From CADEDV01 sp964412375 (GTDB taxonomy: Bacteria; Bacteroidota; Bacteroidia; Chitinophagales; Chitinophagaceae), in NCBI GenBank assembly GCA_964412375.1, contig CAYPOD010000016.1:6813-70812 (forward strand): a DNA stretch of 64,000 nt, written 5' to 3'. Under the pieces are notes generated by a model, which did no database searches, was not told the DNA's origin, and saw only the letters and a program-made list of their open reading frames with translations. Both the position numbers and the translations under genes were made by a program. Every line of letters begins with the position of its first letter. The stretch's first letter is position 1. Below, piece by piece: positions 18,501-24,848 of this stretch.

Positions 18501-19420
18501 TTGTGGCGGCTGTCCCGCTGCCGCATCATCACCGGTCTTAATTTATATCCCATCTGCCGCAGCATTTCGATCACCCCCCGCTGGCCCGGCAGGTGGGCGG
18601 CTCCCACTCCTACAAACAAGGACTGTTTTGTTTTCAGGATGGAATCAATGGAAGCAGCCTGTATCTCATTTCGCTTATACATGAATTTTTCATCAAAGGC
18701 ATCTGAAAAGCTGTTGAGCTTGTTGATGGAATCGAGCTGGTCAAGATTTCCCTTGCGGTAAGCTTCCTGCAGTTTGGCAATGGAATAATCCTCTTCCAGG
18801 TCATAGCTTCTTTCTTTTTTGTTTTTTTCTTTGGCCGCATCCCTGTAGGCTTCCTGCATCAGCCGCATGCTTTCGGCATAGCTTTCCACCCCGGCTACTT
18901 TCTTACCCCATTTTTTACCACACTGGTAGATATACATATCGAGGTAAGTGTCTTCCTCAAAATCACTGGAAGAATTGCCATAGGAACGATACAACAGGTT
19001 GTTGATGGTGGAAGGATTGCTATAAAGGGAACGTTCTATCTTTTTATCGTATTTGTAAAACTTCAGGGTGTTGATGGTGAAATAATCATCGGGCACTGCC
19101 ATGAAGCCGGCAAAACGGTTGCCGGACACTGTGTAATTATCACCGCCAAATTCAAATTTGCTCATGTCTTCCTGCCAGCTTTCGGGATTGGTTTCCAGCG
19201 CCACCACATCTGCGTTACGGATGCCGAGGTAAAAAGAATCGGACAGGTTGAAAGCAATCTTGCTGCTGACATGCATGGTGCCAAACAGGTAAGAAGTTTT
19301 TTTCAACCCATTGCCGCTGATCTCCCATAAGAGGCTGGGATATTTCCGGGGTTTGTCCTTAGCCTGGGCATTGAGCAAATATGGCAACAAGAGCAACAAT
19401 AAGATAAGGGGCTTCTTCAT
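15560..19420 (-). CDS. Very large TraB/GumN-domain secreted protein
   Basis: The 1286-residue protein has an N-terminal signal peptide (PLILLLLLLPYLLNAQA). A TraB/GumN (TIKI/PrgY-like) domain at about 25-300 shows YLFGTMHVSS, VALETNPESW and the closing GVGAAHLPGQRGVIEMLRQMG. The remaining ~980 residues match no domain I recognise. They contain repeated blocks of the type F-x-V-x-I-P-G-K / F-S-A-E-L-P-H, an acidic stretch (EEQEESEEDLLESG), a helical, possibly HEAT-like region around 830-940, and a lysine/glutamate-rich segment (about 1015-1035). TraB-type proteins of 300-400 residues are usual, so this is an extended form. Location is likely the periplasm or cell surface. Confidence 0.8.
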   Translation of the reverse strand: MKKPLILLLLLLPYLLNAQAKDKPRKYPSLLWEISGNGLKKTSYLFGTMHVSSKIAFNLSDSFYLGIRNADVVALETNPESWQEDMSKFEFGGDNYTVSGNRFAGFMAVPDDYFTINTLKFYKYDKKIERSLYSNPSTINNLLYRSYGNSSSDFEEDTYLDMYIYQCGKKWGKKVAGVESYAESMRLMQEAYRDAAKEKNKKERSYDLEEDYSIAKLQEAYRKGNLDQLDSINKLNSFSDAFDEKFMYKRNEIQAASIDSILKTKQSLFVGVGAAHLPGQRGVIEMLRQMGYKLRPVMMRQRDSRHKEIVEKLRVPVTFQSATAEDGFFKVDIPGKFYKFGEDEALDQRQYADMANGSYYMVTRIMTNAWLWGHSTDDVYKKIDSLLYENIPGRILSKTRISRNGYSGFDITNKTRRGDIQRYHIFITPFEIIFFKMSGTGEYVRNGEEAKRFFGSIQLKELKPAAGNGNGWIKYAPVYGGFSAELPHEPYVGNDGSRIYETEDKAAGLFFRIIRSDIHNYHFAEEDSFDLELMQESFAASEFIDTLLQRKPGKHEGYPSLDCRYKTKEGLHLQVRFIIKGPQYFTLVAGGKKEHPKMQRFFDGFRFKPYQYGEAKERTDTSLYFSVRTPVFPRQDKEKLDFTGYNYYGIDDEEEQEESEEDLLESGAYRSKIISNDTTGEKIYVSFFRSHRYHYSKDSTRFDKDNEFTFLGDTSWIVREKKKYELPDKTKVWEAVLSDTGSSRSIITKSYYKDGIAFSLITQSDTLSGPSEFIRSFFETFKPADTLKGVNPFEKKSAVFFADLSSADSAQQKRAIKNISTIYFDSTDLPQLKKTIEGLSWNLKKYLEVKKSLIGKLSAIPSPASAQYLRDIYYAAGDTIELQYAALETLLQQKTTTAYQVFRDIISNEPPVIEKGERGGWSMYPPLSAVRSLPGYNALPKGNDGYFLDELHDSLQLTRSILPDLLPLLNLDDYKSDIMRLLGRMIDSSLVKTTDYEMYFSKFLLEARQELKKQAIAEKKRAIRKAEESKSEKKNSPLDYYNDGDKDTGNDNLELYARLLLPYWESKPAVQPVIRQMLHSADKRLKYSTLLLMIRNHRPYEDSLLSFFASQDEYRYELWSDLRRLKKETLFPSAFNNHLALGRSKLVSMRIYGKADSLVYVDRLPAETKGKKGYVYFYKYRNKKDDPSWKLAIVGLVPEDSSRIDFEMGDAQYAVIVPGWHSIVPGNELNITSYLDTKIKEDEPLDGQLNKELKKQLYALRKSGKNFYEGSEYERYDFVSRMEMGD

Positions 19421-19445
19421 GAGGGATGGCCAGTTTGATGTTGAA

Positions 19446-19453
19446 CAAATTTA
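19446..19453 (-). promoter_or_regulatory. Candidate -7 element for the TraB/GumN gene
   Basis: The minus strand reads TAAATTTG, an exact TAnnTTTG match, placed 26 nt upstream of the start codon. That spacing gives a short leader of about 20 nt. The -33 box is unclear. Confidence 0.45.
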
Positions 19454-19604
19454 AGATGCCGGTTGGCAATAAAAACCATAAAATTAATTTGAAAATCAAG
19501 CTATTGAAATACCCTCTTTCACTTAGCCCGCACCCGGCAACCACCCGGGCCAGGCCAATGAAAAGAATGTGAACAATAAAACGGGATTTTGCAGTTGAAA
19601 AGTG

Positions 19605-19612
19605 TACCTTCG
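19605..19612 (+). promoter_or_regulatory. Weak -7 element candidate for queA
   Basis: TACCTTCG resembles TAnnTTTG with one change. It would give a queA leader of about 135 nt that includes the 19667-19683 palindrome. Confidence 0.28.
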
Positions 19613-19666
19613 CCGCCTTTAAAAGTCATCAGGTTGAACAAACCCGGCGCCGTAAGGCCGGACTTG

Positions 19667-19683
19667 TCCCGACCCCGTCGGGA
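19667..19683. repeat. TCCCGA...TCGGGA palindrome, copy 1
   Basis: Perfect 7-bp arms TCCCGAC and GTCGGGA with a 3-nt loop, in the leader region of queA. A second palindrome with the same TCCCGA/TCGGGA core lies in the rpsT leader at 56422-56439. The shared core suggests a small dispersed repeat. Confidence 0.45.
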
Positions 19684-19755
19684 TTTGGATCATCCCCACC
19701 CGGCTTCCCGCCACTGGTTTGTGTCCTGCGACTTCTGAATAAACCCATAACACTT

Positions 19756-20805
19756 ATGAAGCTTTCACAATTCCGTTTCGACCTTCCGTTGAACCTTATT
19801 GCCCAAAACCCTGCGAAAAGAAGAGAAGATGCCCGCATGATGGTGGTGCACCGCCACACCGGCCAGATCGAGAACAAGCATTTCCGCGACATTCTCGATT
19901 ACTTTGACGACAAGGATGCATTTGTGGTGAACAACACCAAAGTGTTTCCCGCCCGTATGTATGGCCGCAAGGAAAAAACCGGCGCCAAGATCGAAGTGTT
20001 CCTGCTCCGTGAGTTGAACAAACCCAACCGTCTCTGGGATGTGATCGTTGATCCCGCCAGGAAGATCCGGGTGGGCAACAAACTCTATTTCGGCGAGCAG
20101 GAAGACCTGGTGGCCGAAGTGATAGACAACACCACCAGCCGCGGCCGCACCATCCGTTTTTTGTGGGAGGGCAGCGAAGAAGATTTCCGTGCCGTGCTGG
20201 AAAGACTCGGCGAAACGCCACTACCCAAATACATCAAACGCAAACCCGATGAAGAAGACAAGGAACGTTACCAGACGGTGTATGCGAAGCATGAAGGCGC
20301 TGTGGCCGCCCCCACGGCCGGTTTGCATTTCAGCCGGGAACTGATCAAAAGATTAGAGATTAAAGGAATCCGCTTTGCGGAAGTGACCCTGCACACCGGG
20401 CTTGGCACTTTCCGCCCTATTGAAGTGGAAGACCTGAGTAAACATAAAATGGATGCGGAGTATTACCGCATAGATGAAACAGCCTGCAAAATTGTGAACC
20501 GGGCCAAAGAGTATGGCCATCGTATCTGCTCCGTAGGCACCACCACCATGCGGGCTTTGGAATCATCTTTCACAGCGCAAAAATTATTGAAACCATCGGA
20601 AGGCTGGACCAATATGTTCATCCACCCGCCGTATGAATTCAATATTGCTGATTCGCTGGTAACGAATTTTCATTTGCCCAAAACCAGTTTGCTGATCATG
20701 ACCTGCGCCTTTGCCGGTTATGAGCTGACGATGGAAGCTTACAAAAAAGCGATCAAAGACAAATACCGCTTTTTCAGCTATGGCGATGCGTTGCTGATTA
20801 TTTAA
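19756..20805 (+). CDS. queA: S-adenosylmethionine:tRNA ribosyltransferase-isomerase
   Basis: Transfers and isomerises the ribose of SAM onto 7-aminomethyl-7-deazaguanine in tRNA, making epoxyqueuosine in queuosine synthesis. The 349-residue protein has normal length. Landmarks are FDLPLNLIAQNPAKRR at the N-terminus, FPARMYGRK, PTAGLHFSRELI, VTLHTGLGTFRPI, VGTTTMRALES and NFHLPKTSLLIM. It is followed at once by a terminator, so it is transcribed alone. It is the last clearly ancestral gene before the metal island. Confidence 0.95.
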   Translation: MKLSQFRFDLPLNLIAQNPAKRREDARMMVVHRHTGQIENKHFRDILDYFDDKDAFVVNNTKVFPARMYGRKEKTGAKIEVFLLRELNKPNRLWDVIVDPARKIRVGNKLYFGEQEDLVAEVIDNTTSRGRTIRFLWEGSEEDFRAVLERLGETPLPKYIKRKPDEEDKERYQTVYAKHEGAVAAPTAGLHFSRELIKRLEIKGIRFAEVTLHTGLGTFRPIEVEDLSKHKMDAEYYRIDETACKIVNRAKEYGHRICSVGTTTMRALESSFTAQKLLKPSEGWTNMFIHPPYEFNIADSLVTNFHLPKTSLLIMTCAFAGYELTMEAYKKAIKDKYRFFSYGDALLII

Positions 20806-20828
20806 ACTGTAAAGAAAAATTTTTTGGT

Positions 20829-20855
20829 AAGCCTCACGAAAGTGGGGCTTTTTTT
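20829..20855 (+). terminator. Rho-independent terminator of queA
   Basis: AAGCCTCAC (20829-20837) and GTGGGGCTT (20842-20850) pair with one T-G wobble around a GAAA tetraloop, followed by a T-run to 20855. Confidence 0.85.
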
Positions 20856-20958
20856 ATGTATATACGATAGGTATACTTGTTTCTAAAGGTTTGTAGTCGT
20901 TTATAATCGGGTATTGACGCAACTTCTGAATACTAAAATTATAATATGATCCGACAGA

Positions 20959-20989
20959 TTGTCAATGAGTTGAAAAAAATGTAGATTCG
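20959..20989 (+). promoter_or_regulatory. Promoter-like pair before the nested palindromes
   Basis: TTG (20959-20961), a 20-nt spacer and TAGATTCG (20982-20989) resemble the Bacteroidota promoter with one change in the -7 box. A transcript from about 20996 would begin just before the long palindrome at 21011, so that structure may be transcribed. Confidence 0.35.
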
Positions 20990-21010
20990 TATAATAGCGT
21001 AAATACATCT

Positions 21011-21150
21011 GTTAGGCCGCAATGGCAGCCGCCAGAAAAGTCTTTTGCTGCGCAGATGCGACTGGCGGCTACCACGAAAATCCGTCCGGCTGCGCCGTCC
21101 TTTAGGTTTTCTTAATGCGGCCTAACGGATCGGGGAATCCCCGATCCGTT
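21011..21150. repeat. Nested GC-rich palindromes (possible mobile or RNA element)
   Basis: The outer arms GTTAGGCCGCA (21011-21021) and TGCGGCCTAAC (21116-21126) match perfectly over 11 bp. Inner arms 21024-21035 and 21062-21073 match at 11 of 12. Directly abutting on the right is a 27-nt palindrome with perfect 13-bp arms (21124-21136, 21138-21150) around one A. No reading frame is supported. It could be a REP/MITE-like insert or a structured RNA. The GTTAGGC and GCCTAAC ends recall integron core sites, but they lie in the wrong order for a single attC. Confidence 0.5.
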
Positions 21151-21219
21151 GTACGCAACCCTAAAACAGCATTCTGTTCACCTTCAAGCGACAGTACATT
21201 CAGATCAAAGTCTCTCATG

Positions 21220-21325
21220 GCCGACCGCACATAGCAACACATTTACAAGGCACACAAACCAAGACACAAAGCCAACCTTGCAAAAGAGCTACAATAGTCA
21301 ATACACAGCAACCAGTCTTTAGTGC
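21220..21325 (+). repeat. Structured element copy A (left flank of island)
   Basis: Shares architecture and loop sequence with copy B at 31375-31483. Reading outward to inward: partial outer stem TAGC (21232-21235) with GCTA (21288-21291), internal loop ACAT/AAGA, inner stem TTACAAGG (21243-21250) with CCTTGCAA (21276-21283; 7 of 8 pairs), and a 25-nt A/C-rich apical loop ending AAAGCCAA. A conserved 3' flank beginning TACACAGCAACCAGTCTTT follows. Stem bases differ from copy B while loops agree. Copy A is less well paired, as if decaying. Confidence 0.6.
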
Positions 21326-21377
21326 GACAGATTACGGTAGGCTTTTAATTAATTTGCAACCACCACGGTCGACAGAC

Positions 21378-21801
21378 AATTTGAAACTATACATTAAGAA
21401 CATGGTTTGCAGCAAGTACAAAATGGTAGTATAAACCCAATTGAAAAGAAAGGGGCTCTGCCCCTTATATGTCAATTTGAGTGAAGTGGAAATTGAAAAC
21501 CACTTATCAAAAGACCAACTATCGCAGTTAGACAGATCCTTAAAATCATTAGGCTTTGAACTCATAGACAACAATAAAGCCAACCGATTGAAAAAATAAA
21601 AAACGCCATTGTACACAGGTTCATCATTCAGTCCATAACTTAAAGACAACCCTGCCCGACTTCATCACTTCACAAATACACAAAGACTATAACTATTTAA
21701 GCACCCTATTTTCAGAAGTAGATGGCTCAACCATTGAAAAATACTTTATTTGCCAACGGATGGAAAGAACAAAAGAATTGCTACAAATGATTATTTATTA
21801 G
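21378..21801 (+). pseudogene. Decayed AraC-family regulator with HMA-like N-terminus
   Basis: Piecewise translation gives LKLYIKNMVCSKYKMVV, an in-frame stop at about residue 18, then LCPLYVNLSEVEIENHLS continuing to NKANRLKK. After frame changes it gives IKNAIVHRFIIQSIT, then LKDNPARLHHF, then DYNYLSTLFSEVDGSTIEKY and FICQRMERTKELLQM before stopping. The order and motifs match the Bacteroidota AraC regulators that have a heavy-metal-associated-like N-terminus and sit beside metal efflux genes. At least one stop and three frameshifts are present, and the second helix-turn-helix is lost or unrecognisable (faint traces to about 21880). The usual second cysteine of the N-terminal motif is also missing. 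Confidence 0.75.
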
Positions 21802-21934
21802 GGAATTAACTTACAGAACTCATGGGGAGAACTGGTAGCCTTCACATATTCCTTTGGGTTAATTCAGTTCTTATGTATCCTTATAAAATAAATCATGCAA
21901 ATAATTCAATAGCTTTATTATAACTTCGAAATGA

Positions 21935-22333
21935 ATGAAAGGGTTTGTAGCAGCCATATTAGCAGTTATATACATCAGCACTTCAACAGGTGCTAACATT
22001 CACATGCACTACTGCATGGGTGAACTGGCTGATTGGGGATTGGGTCATAACAATTCTAAAACCTGTGGAAACTGTGGGATGGAGAAGTCTGAAGAAAAAG
22101 ATAATGGATGCTGTAAGGATGAACATAAGTTTGTAAAGAATGACAATGACCATAAAACTGCTGAAACATTCGTTATAAATCTTGCTAACCAGGTTATTGA
22201 TTTACCGATAGAATATCTTTCTGTATTCGATATTCCGGTTTCCTTTGTCACTGAGAAATATCCGGTCAGTCACGCTCCACCCCGAAGTAATGGCGTTGCG
22301 GTATACATCCGTAATTGCTCATTTCTTATTTAA
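21935..22333 (+). CDS. HYC_CC_PP family protein
   Basis: A small predicted exported protein of 132 residues with an N-terminal hydrophobic segment (GFVAAILAVIYISTSTGA). It has three diagnostic motifs: MHYCMGE, a cysteine-rich core CGNCGMEK...GCCKDE, and the late HAPPRS. These match the Bacteroidota HYC_CC_PP family, which commonly accompanies copper-handling genes. The Cys, His and Met content suggests metal binding, but no activity is known. It is the first intact gene of the island. A TAACTTCG sequence at 21920-21927 is a possible weak -7 element. Confidence 0.8.
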   Translation: MKGFVAAILAVIYISTSTGANIHMHYCMGELADWGLGHNNSKTCGNCGMEKSEEKDNGCCKDEHKFVKNDNDHKTAETFVINLANQVIDLPIEYLSVFDIPVSFVTEKYPVSHAPPRSNGVAVYIRNCSFLI

Positions 22334-22429
22334 AGATTATTTTCTTTCATGAGCCAGGTATTCCTATGCCAGGCAATTGGCATTTCTATATACCTCTGTA
22401 TCTCATTTTATAATATTAAAGCAAAGGAA

Positions 22430-22888
22430 ATGAAATCGCTAAAAATGCTGATGATGGCAGCTCTTACCATCCTGTCTGTTTCTGTATTTGCCCAGGGAAA
22501 GGCGGGTAAAAAAGATACAGCGAAACATGTAACACTTTATACATGTACAATGCATGATACCATTGCTATAAAGAAGCCCGGCAATTGCCCTGTTTGTGGC
22601 ATGAAGCTGGAGCGTTCAAAAAAAGAACAGATGAAAACAGAGGTTACAAAAAGCTATTCCTGCCCGATGCATGCCGATGTAACCAGTGATAGCCCCGGCA
22701 AGTGTACCAAATGCGGAATGAACCTGACTCTTTCATCAAAAGAAAAAATGAAAGCAGAAGTAGTAAAAGCCTATGCCTGCCCCATGAAATGCGAAGGCGA
22801 TAAAACATATACCAAAGTTGGTAAATGCCCTAAATGCGGTATGGATTTAAAAGAAAAGAAAGAAGACCACAGCAATCACCAACATTAA
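22430..22888 (+). CDS. Secreted protein with three heavy-metal-binding domains
   Basis: The 152-residue protein begins with a signal peptide (MAALTILSVSVFAQG) followed by three tandem copies of the heavy-metal-binding domain (YHS-like, CPMHPE...CPxCGM type). The copies are YTCTMHD...CPVCGMKLE, YSCPMHAD...CTKCGMNLT and YACPMKCE...CPKCGMDLK, each ending at Met-Leu or its equivalent. The tail is histidine-rich (DHSNHQH). I chose the ATG at 22430 because the longer frame from 22349 would bury the signal peptide. Likely a periplasmic metal (probably copper) chaperone or buffer. Confidence 0.82.
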   Translation: MKSLKMLMMAALTILSVSVFAQGKAGKKDTAKHVTLYTCTMHDTIAIKKPGNCPVCGMKLERSKKEQMKTEVTKSYSCPMHADVTSDSPGKCTKCGMNLTLSSKEKMKAEVVKAYACPMKCEGDKTYTKVGKCPKCGMDLKEKKEDHSNHQH

Positions 22889-22907
22889 TCAAAAATAAAA
22901 CGCAACT

Positions 22908-23540
22908 ATGAACAAGATAATTTCAGCAATTGCAATTGTTTCTGCATTTGTTTTTACGGCATGCAACAACAACAGCTCCAAAAATGAGCATGAGGGACAT
23001 GATATGAACAATATGAAAACCGACACAACTCAGCATGTGTCGGCAACCGACGATAAGGATGTGAAGGCCGTTGCCGTAGTTTTTTCTAATGTAGATGCAA
23101 AAGCGTCTGCTTCTATTGAGGAAATTATTGACCATTACCTGCATATCAAAAATGCATTGGCCAATGATGATGCCGGAGAAGCAGCCAGCGGGGCAAAAGC
23201 ATTGGAGAATGCGTTAAACAAGTTGGATAAATCATTACTAACAGCAGAACAAAAGACTGCCTACGATGCCAACGAAACAGAAATGAAAGAACATGCGGAG
23301 CATATTGCTAAAAACGGGGATAATATAAAATACCAGCGCTCACATTTTGTCATTATGAGTGAAGTAGTGTATGACCTGGTTAAAAACTTCGGTGCCGGCC
23401 GCCCGGTTTATCATGACCATTGCCCTATGGCCAGGGATAACCAGGGTGCCATGTGGCTTAGTGAAGTGAAAGAGATTAAGAACCCCTACTTCGGGTCAGA
23501 AATGTTCAGGTGCGGTAGAGTTGAAGAAGTGATTAAATAA
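22908..23540 (+). CDS. DUF3347-domain lipoprotein
   Basis: A 210-residue lipoprotein with a lipobox ending at C19 (FVFTAC), a His/Met-rich linker (NEHEGHDMNNMK) and a helical DUF3347 domain (about 70-210). The domain ends in RPVYHDHCPMARDNQGAMWLS and KNPYFGSEMFRCG. The HDHCPMA and MFRCG motifs look metal-binding. DUF3347 domains are also found fused to CusB-type adaptors, so a role in passing copper or silver to the efflux pump is a reasonable inference. It lies 20 nt after the triple-domain gene and 17 nt before the pump gene. Confidence 0.85.
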   Translation: MNKIISAIAIVSAFVFTACNNNSSKNEHEGHDMNNMKTDTTQHVSATDDKDVKAVAVVFSNVDAKASASIEEIIDHYLHIKNALANDDAGEAASGAKALENALNKLDKSLLTAEQKTAYDANETEMKEHAEHIAKNGDNIKYQRSHFVIMSEVVYDLVKNFGAGRPVYHDHCPMARDNQGAMWLSEVKEIKNPYFGSEMFRCGRVEEVIK

Positions 23541-23556
23541 TACTCAAAACAAAATC

Positions 23557-24846
23557 ATGGTTCATAAATTAATTGAACTGGCTTTACGCAATAGGCTTAT
23601 CGTCTTGCTACTGGCAGGAGGCCTGTTTGCGTATGGCGTTTACTCTATCAAACAAAATCCCATTGATGCCATTCCTGATTTGAGCGAGAACCAGGTGATT
23701 GTTTTTACAGAATGGATGGGTCGTAGTCCGCAGGTAATGGAAGACCAGGTAACTTATCCATTGGTGAGTAACCTGCAGGGTATTCCTAAAATTAAAAATA
23801 TACGGGGTTCTTCCATGTTTGGGATGAGTTTTGTCTATGTGATTTTTGAAGACAATGTTGATATTTATTGGGCGAGGACAAGAGTTTTAGAGCGATTGAA
23901 TTTTGCCCAGCGCCTATTGCCACAGAGTGTAACACCATATCTTGGCCCGGATGGAACGGGTGTTGGCCATATCTACTGGTATCATCTTGATGCACCGAAA
24001 ATGGATTTGGGCGAACAAAGGGCATTGCAGGATTGGTATATCAAGTTTGCCTTGCAAACAGTGCCGGGTGTTGCAGAGGTTGCCTCATTTGGAGGTTTTG
24101 AAAAACAATATCAGTTAGTGGTTGACCCGGTAAAATTGCAGTATTACAATATCTCTTTGATGGATGTAATGAATAAAGTGAAAGCCAATAACAACGATGT
24201 GGGCGGCAGAAAATTTGAAATGGCAGATATGGCTTATATCATTCGTGGTCTTGGTTATATCAAAAGCAAGGAGGATGTTGAAAATATTGCACTCAAATAT
24301 TTCAATGGTATTCCTGTACGGGTAAAAGATATTGGCTCCGTACAAATGGGTGGCGATTTACGGCTTGGCATTTTTGATATGGACGGAAAAGGAGAAGTGG
24401 TGGGCGGTATTGTGGTGATGCGTTATAATGAGAACGCCAATAAAGTAATTGAAGCAGTTAAAGCAAAGATGAAGGAAGTAGAAAAGGGCTTACCGGAAGG
24501 TGTAACTTTTAAGACATCTTATGACCGTAGCACATTAATACAGGAAGCCATTAACTCGGTAAAAGGAACATTGATTGAGGAAATGATTGCAGTATCCCTT
24601 ATTGTCCTCATATTTCTATTTCATTGGCGCAGTGCCGTTATCATTCTAATACAATTACCCATTTCAGTTGCTGCCGGTTTTATTTTTCTTGAAATGTTTG
24701 GTATCTCTTCCAACATCATGTCATTAACCGGTATTGCACTGGCAATCGGTGTGGTAGTAGATGATGGAATTGTGATGGTGGAAAATGCTTACCGGCATAT
24801 CAGCGATGCACAAACTGCAAAAATTAATTCATCAGACAAAGCATAA
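23557..24846 (+). CDS. CusA/CzcA-family RND pump, N-terminal half (split gene)
   Basis: The first 429 residues of a heavy-metal-efflux RND pump. TM1 spans about 13-30, the first periplasmic porter domain follows (IPDLSENQVIVFTEW, GIPKIKNIRGSSMFG), then TM2-TM4 at about 340-410 with AIGVVVDDGIVMVENAY, whose acidic residues belong to the proton relay. The frame stops at TAA 24844, a few residues after the start of the cytoplasmic TM4-TM5 loop. The rest of the pump continues 2 nt later in another frame. Together the halves total about 1070 residues, the normal family length, so a single-base frameshift split one gene. It may be a true split, a programmed shift or a sequence error. Confidence 0.85.
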   Translation: MVHKLIELALRNRLIVLLLAGGLFAYGVYSIKQNPIDAIPDLSENQVIVFTEWMGRSPQVMEDQVTYPLVSNLQGIPKIKNIRGSSMFGMSFVYVIFEDNVDIYWARTRVLERLNFAQRLLPQSVTPYLGPDGTGVGHIYWYHLDAPKMDLGEQRALQDWYIKFALQTVPGVAEVASFGGFEKQYQLVVDPVKLQYYNISLMDVMNKVKANNNDVGGRKFEMADMAYIIRGLGYIKSKEDVENIALKYFNGIPVRVKDIGSVQMGGDLRLGIFDMDGKGEVVGGIVVMRYNENANKVIEAVKAKMKEVEKGLPEGVTFKTSYDRSTLIQEAINSVKGTLIEEMIAVSLIVLIFLFHWRSAVIILIQLPISVAAGFIFLEMFGISSNIMSLTGIALAIGVVVDDGIVMVENAYRHISDAQTAKINSSDKA

Positions 24847-24848
24847 GC

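Larger units (their letters stand above)
19421..19755. other. Intergenic region between divergent TraB and queA genes
   Basis: About 335 nt with no convincing gene. It holds a -7 candidate for the TraB gene (19446-19453), a weak one for queA (19605-19612) and a small GC-rich palindrome (19667-19683) in the predicted queA leader. The part from 19640 to 19730 is noticeably richer in C and G than its surroundings. Confidence 0.5.
20856..21377. other. Left junction region of the metal island, non-coding
   Basis: About 520 nt without a credible gene. The first 150 nt are AT-rich and end in a promoter-like pair (20959-20989). Then comes a GC-rich set of nested palindromes (21011-21150), and finally structured element copy A (21220-21325). 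The abrupt base-composition changes mark this as a patchwork. Confidence 0.6.

Noticed and set aside
21011..21150. Integron attC site or gene cassette
   Set aside because: The GTTAGGC and GCCTAAC boxes are in the reverse order for one attC, the following palindrome lacks a proper right core box (GTTGTAC), and no integrase gene is present. Kept only as an unexplained palindrome cluster.
21332..21649. A 105-codon minus-strand open frame in the left junction
   Set aside because: It is antisense to the AraC regulator remnant, whose plus-strand translation matches a known family far better.
22349..22429. N-terminal extension of the triple metal-binding protein
   Set aside because: It would place a second hydrophobic segment before a normal signal peptide; the ATG at 22430 gives a standard secreted protein.
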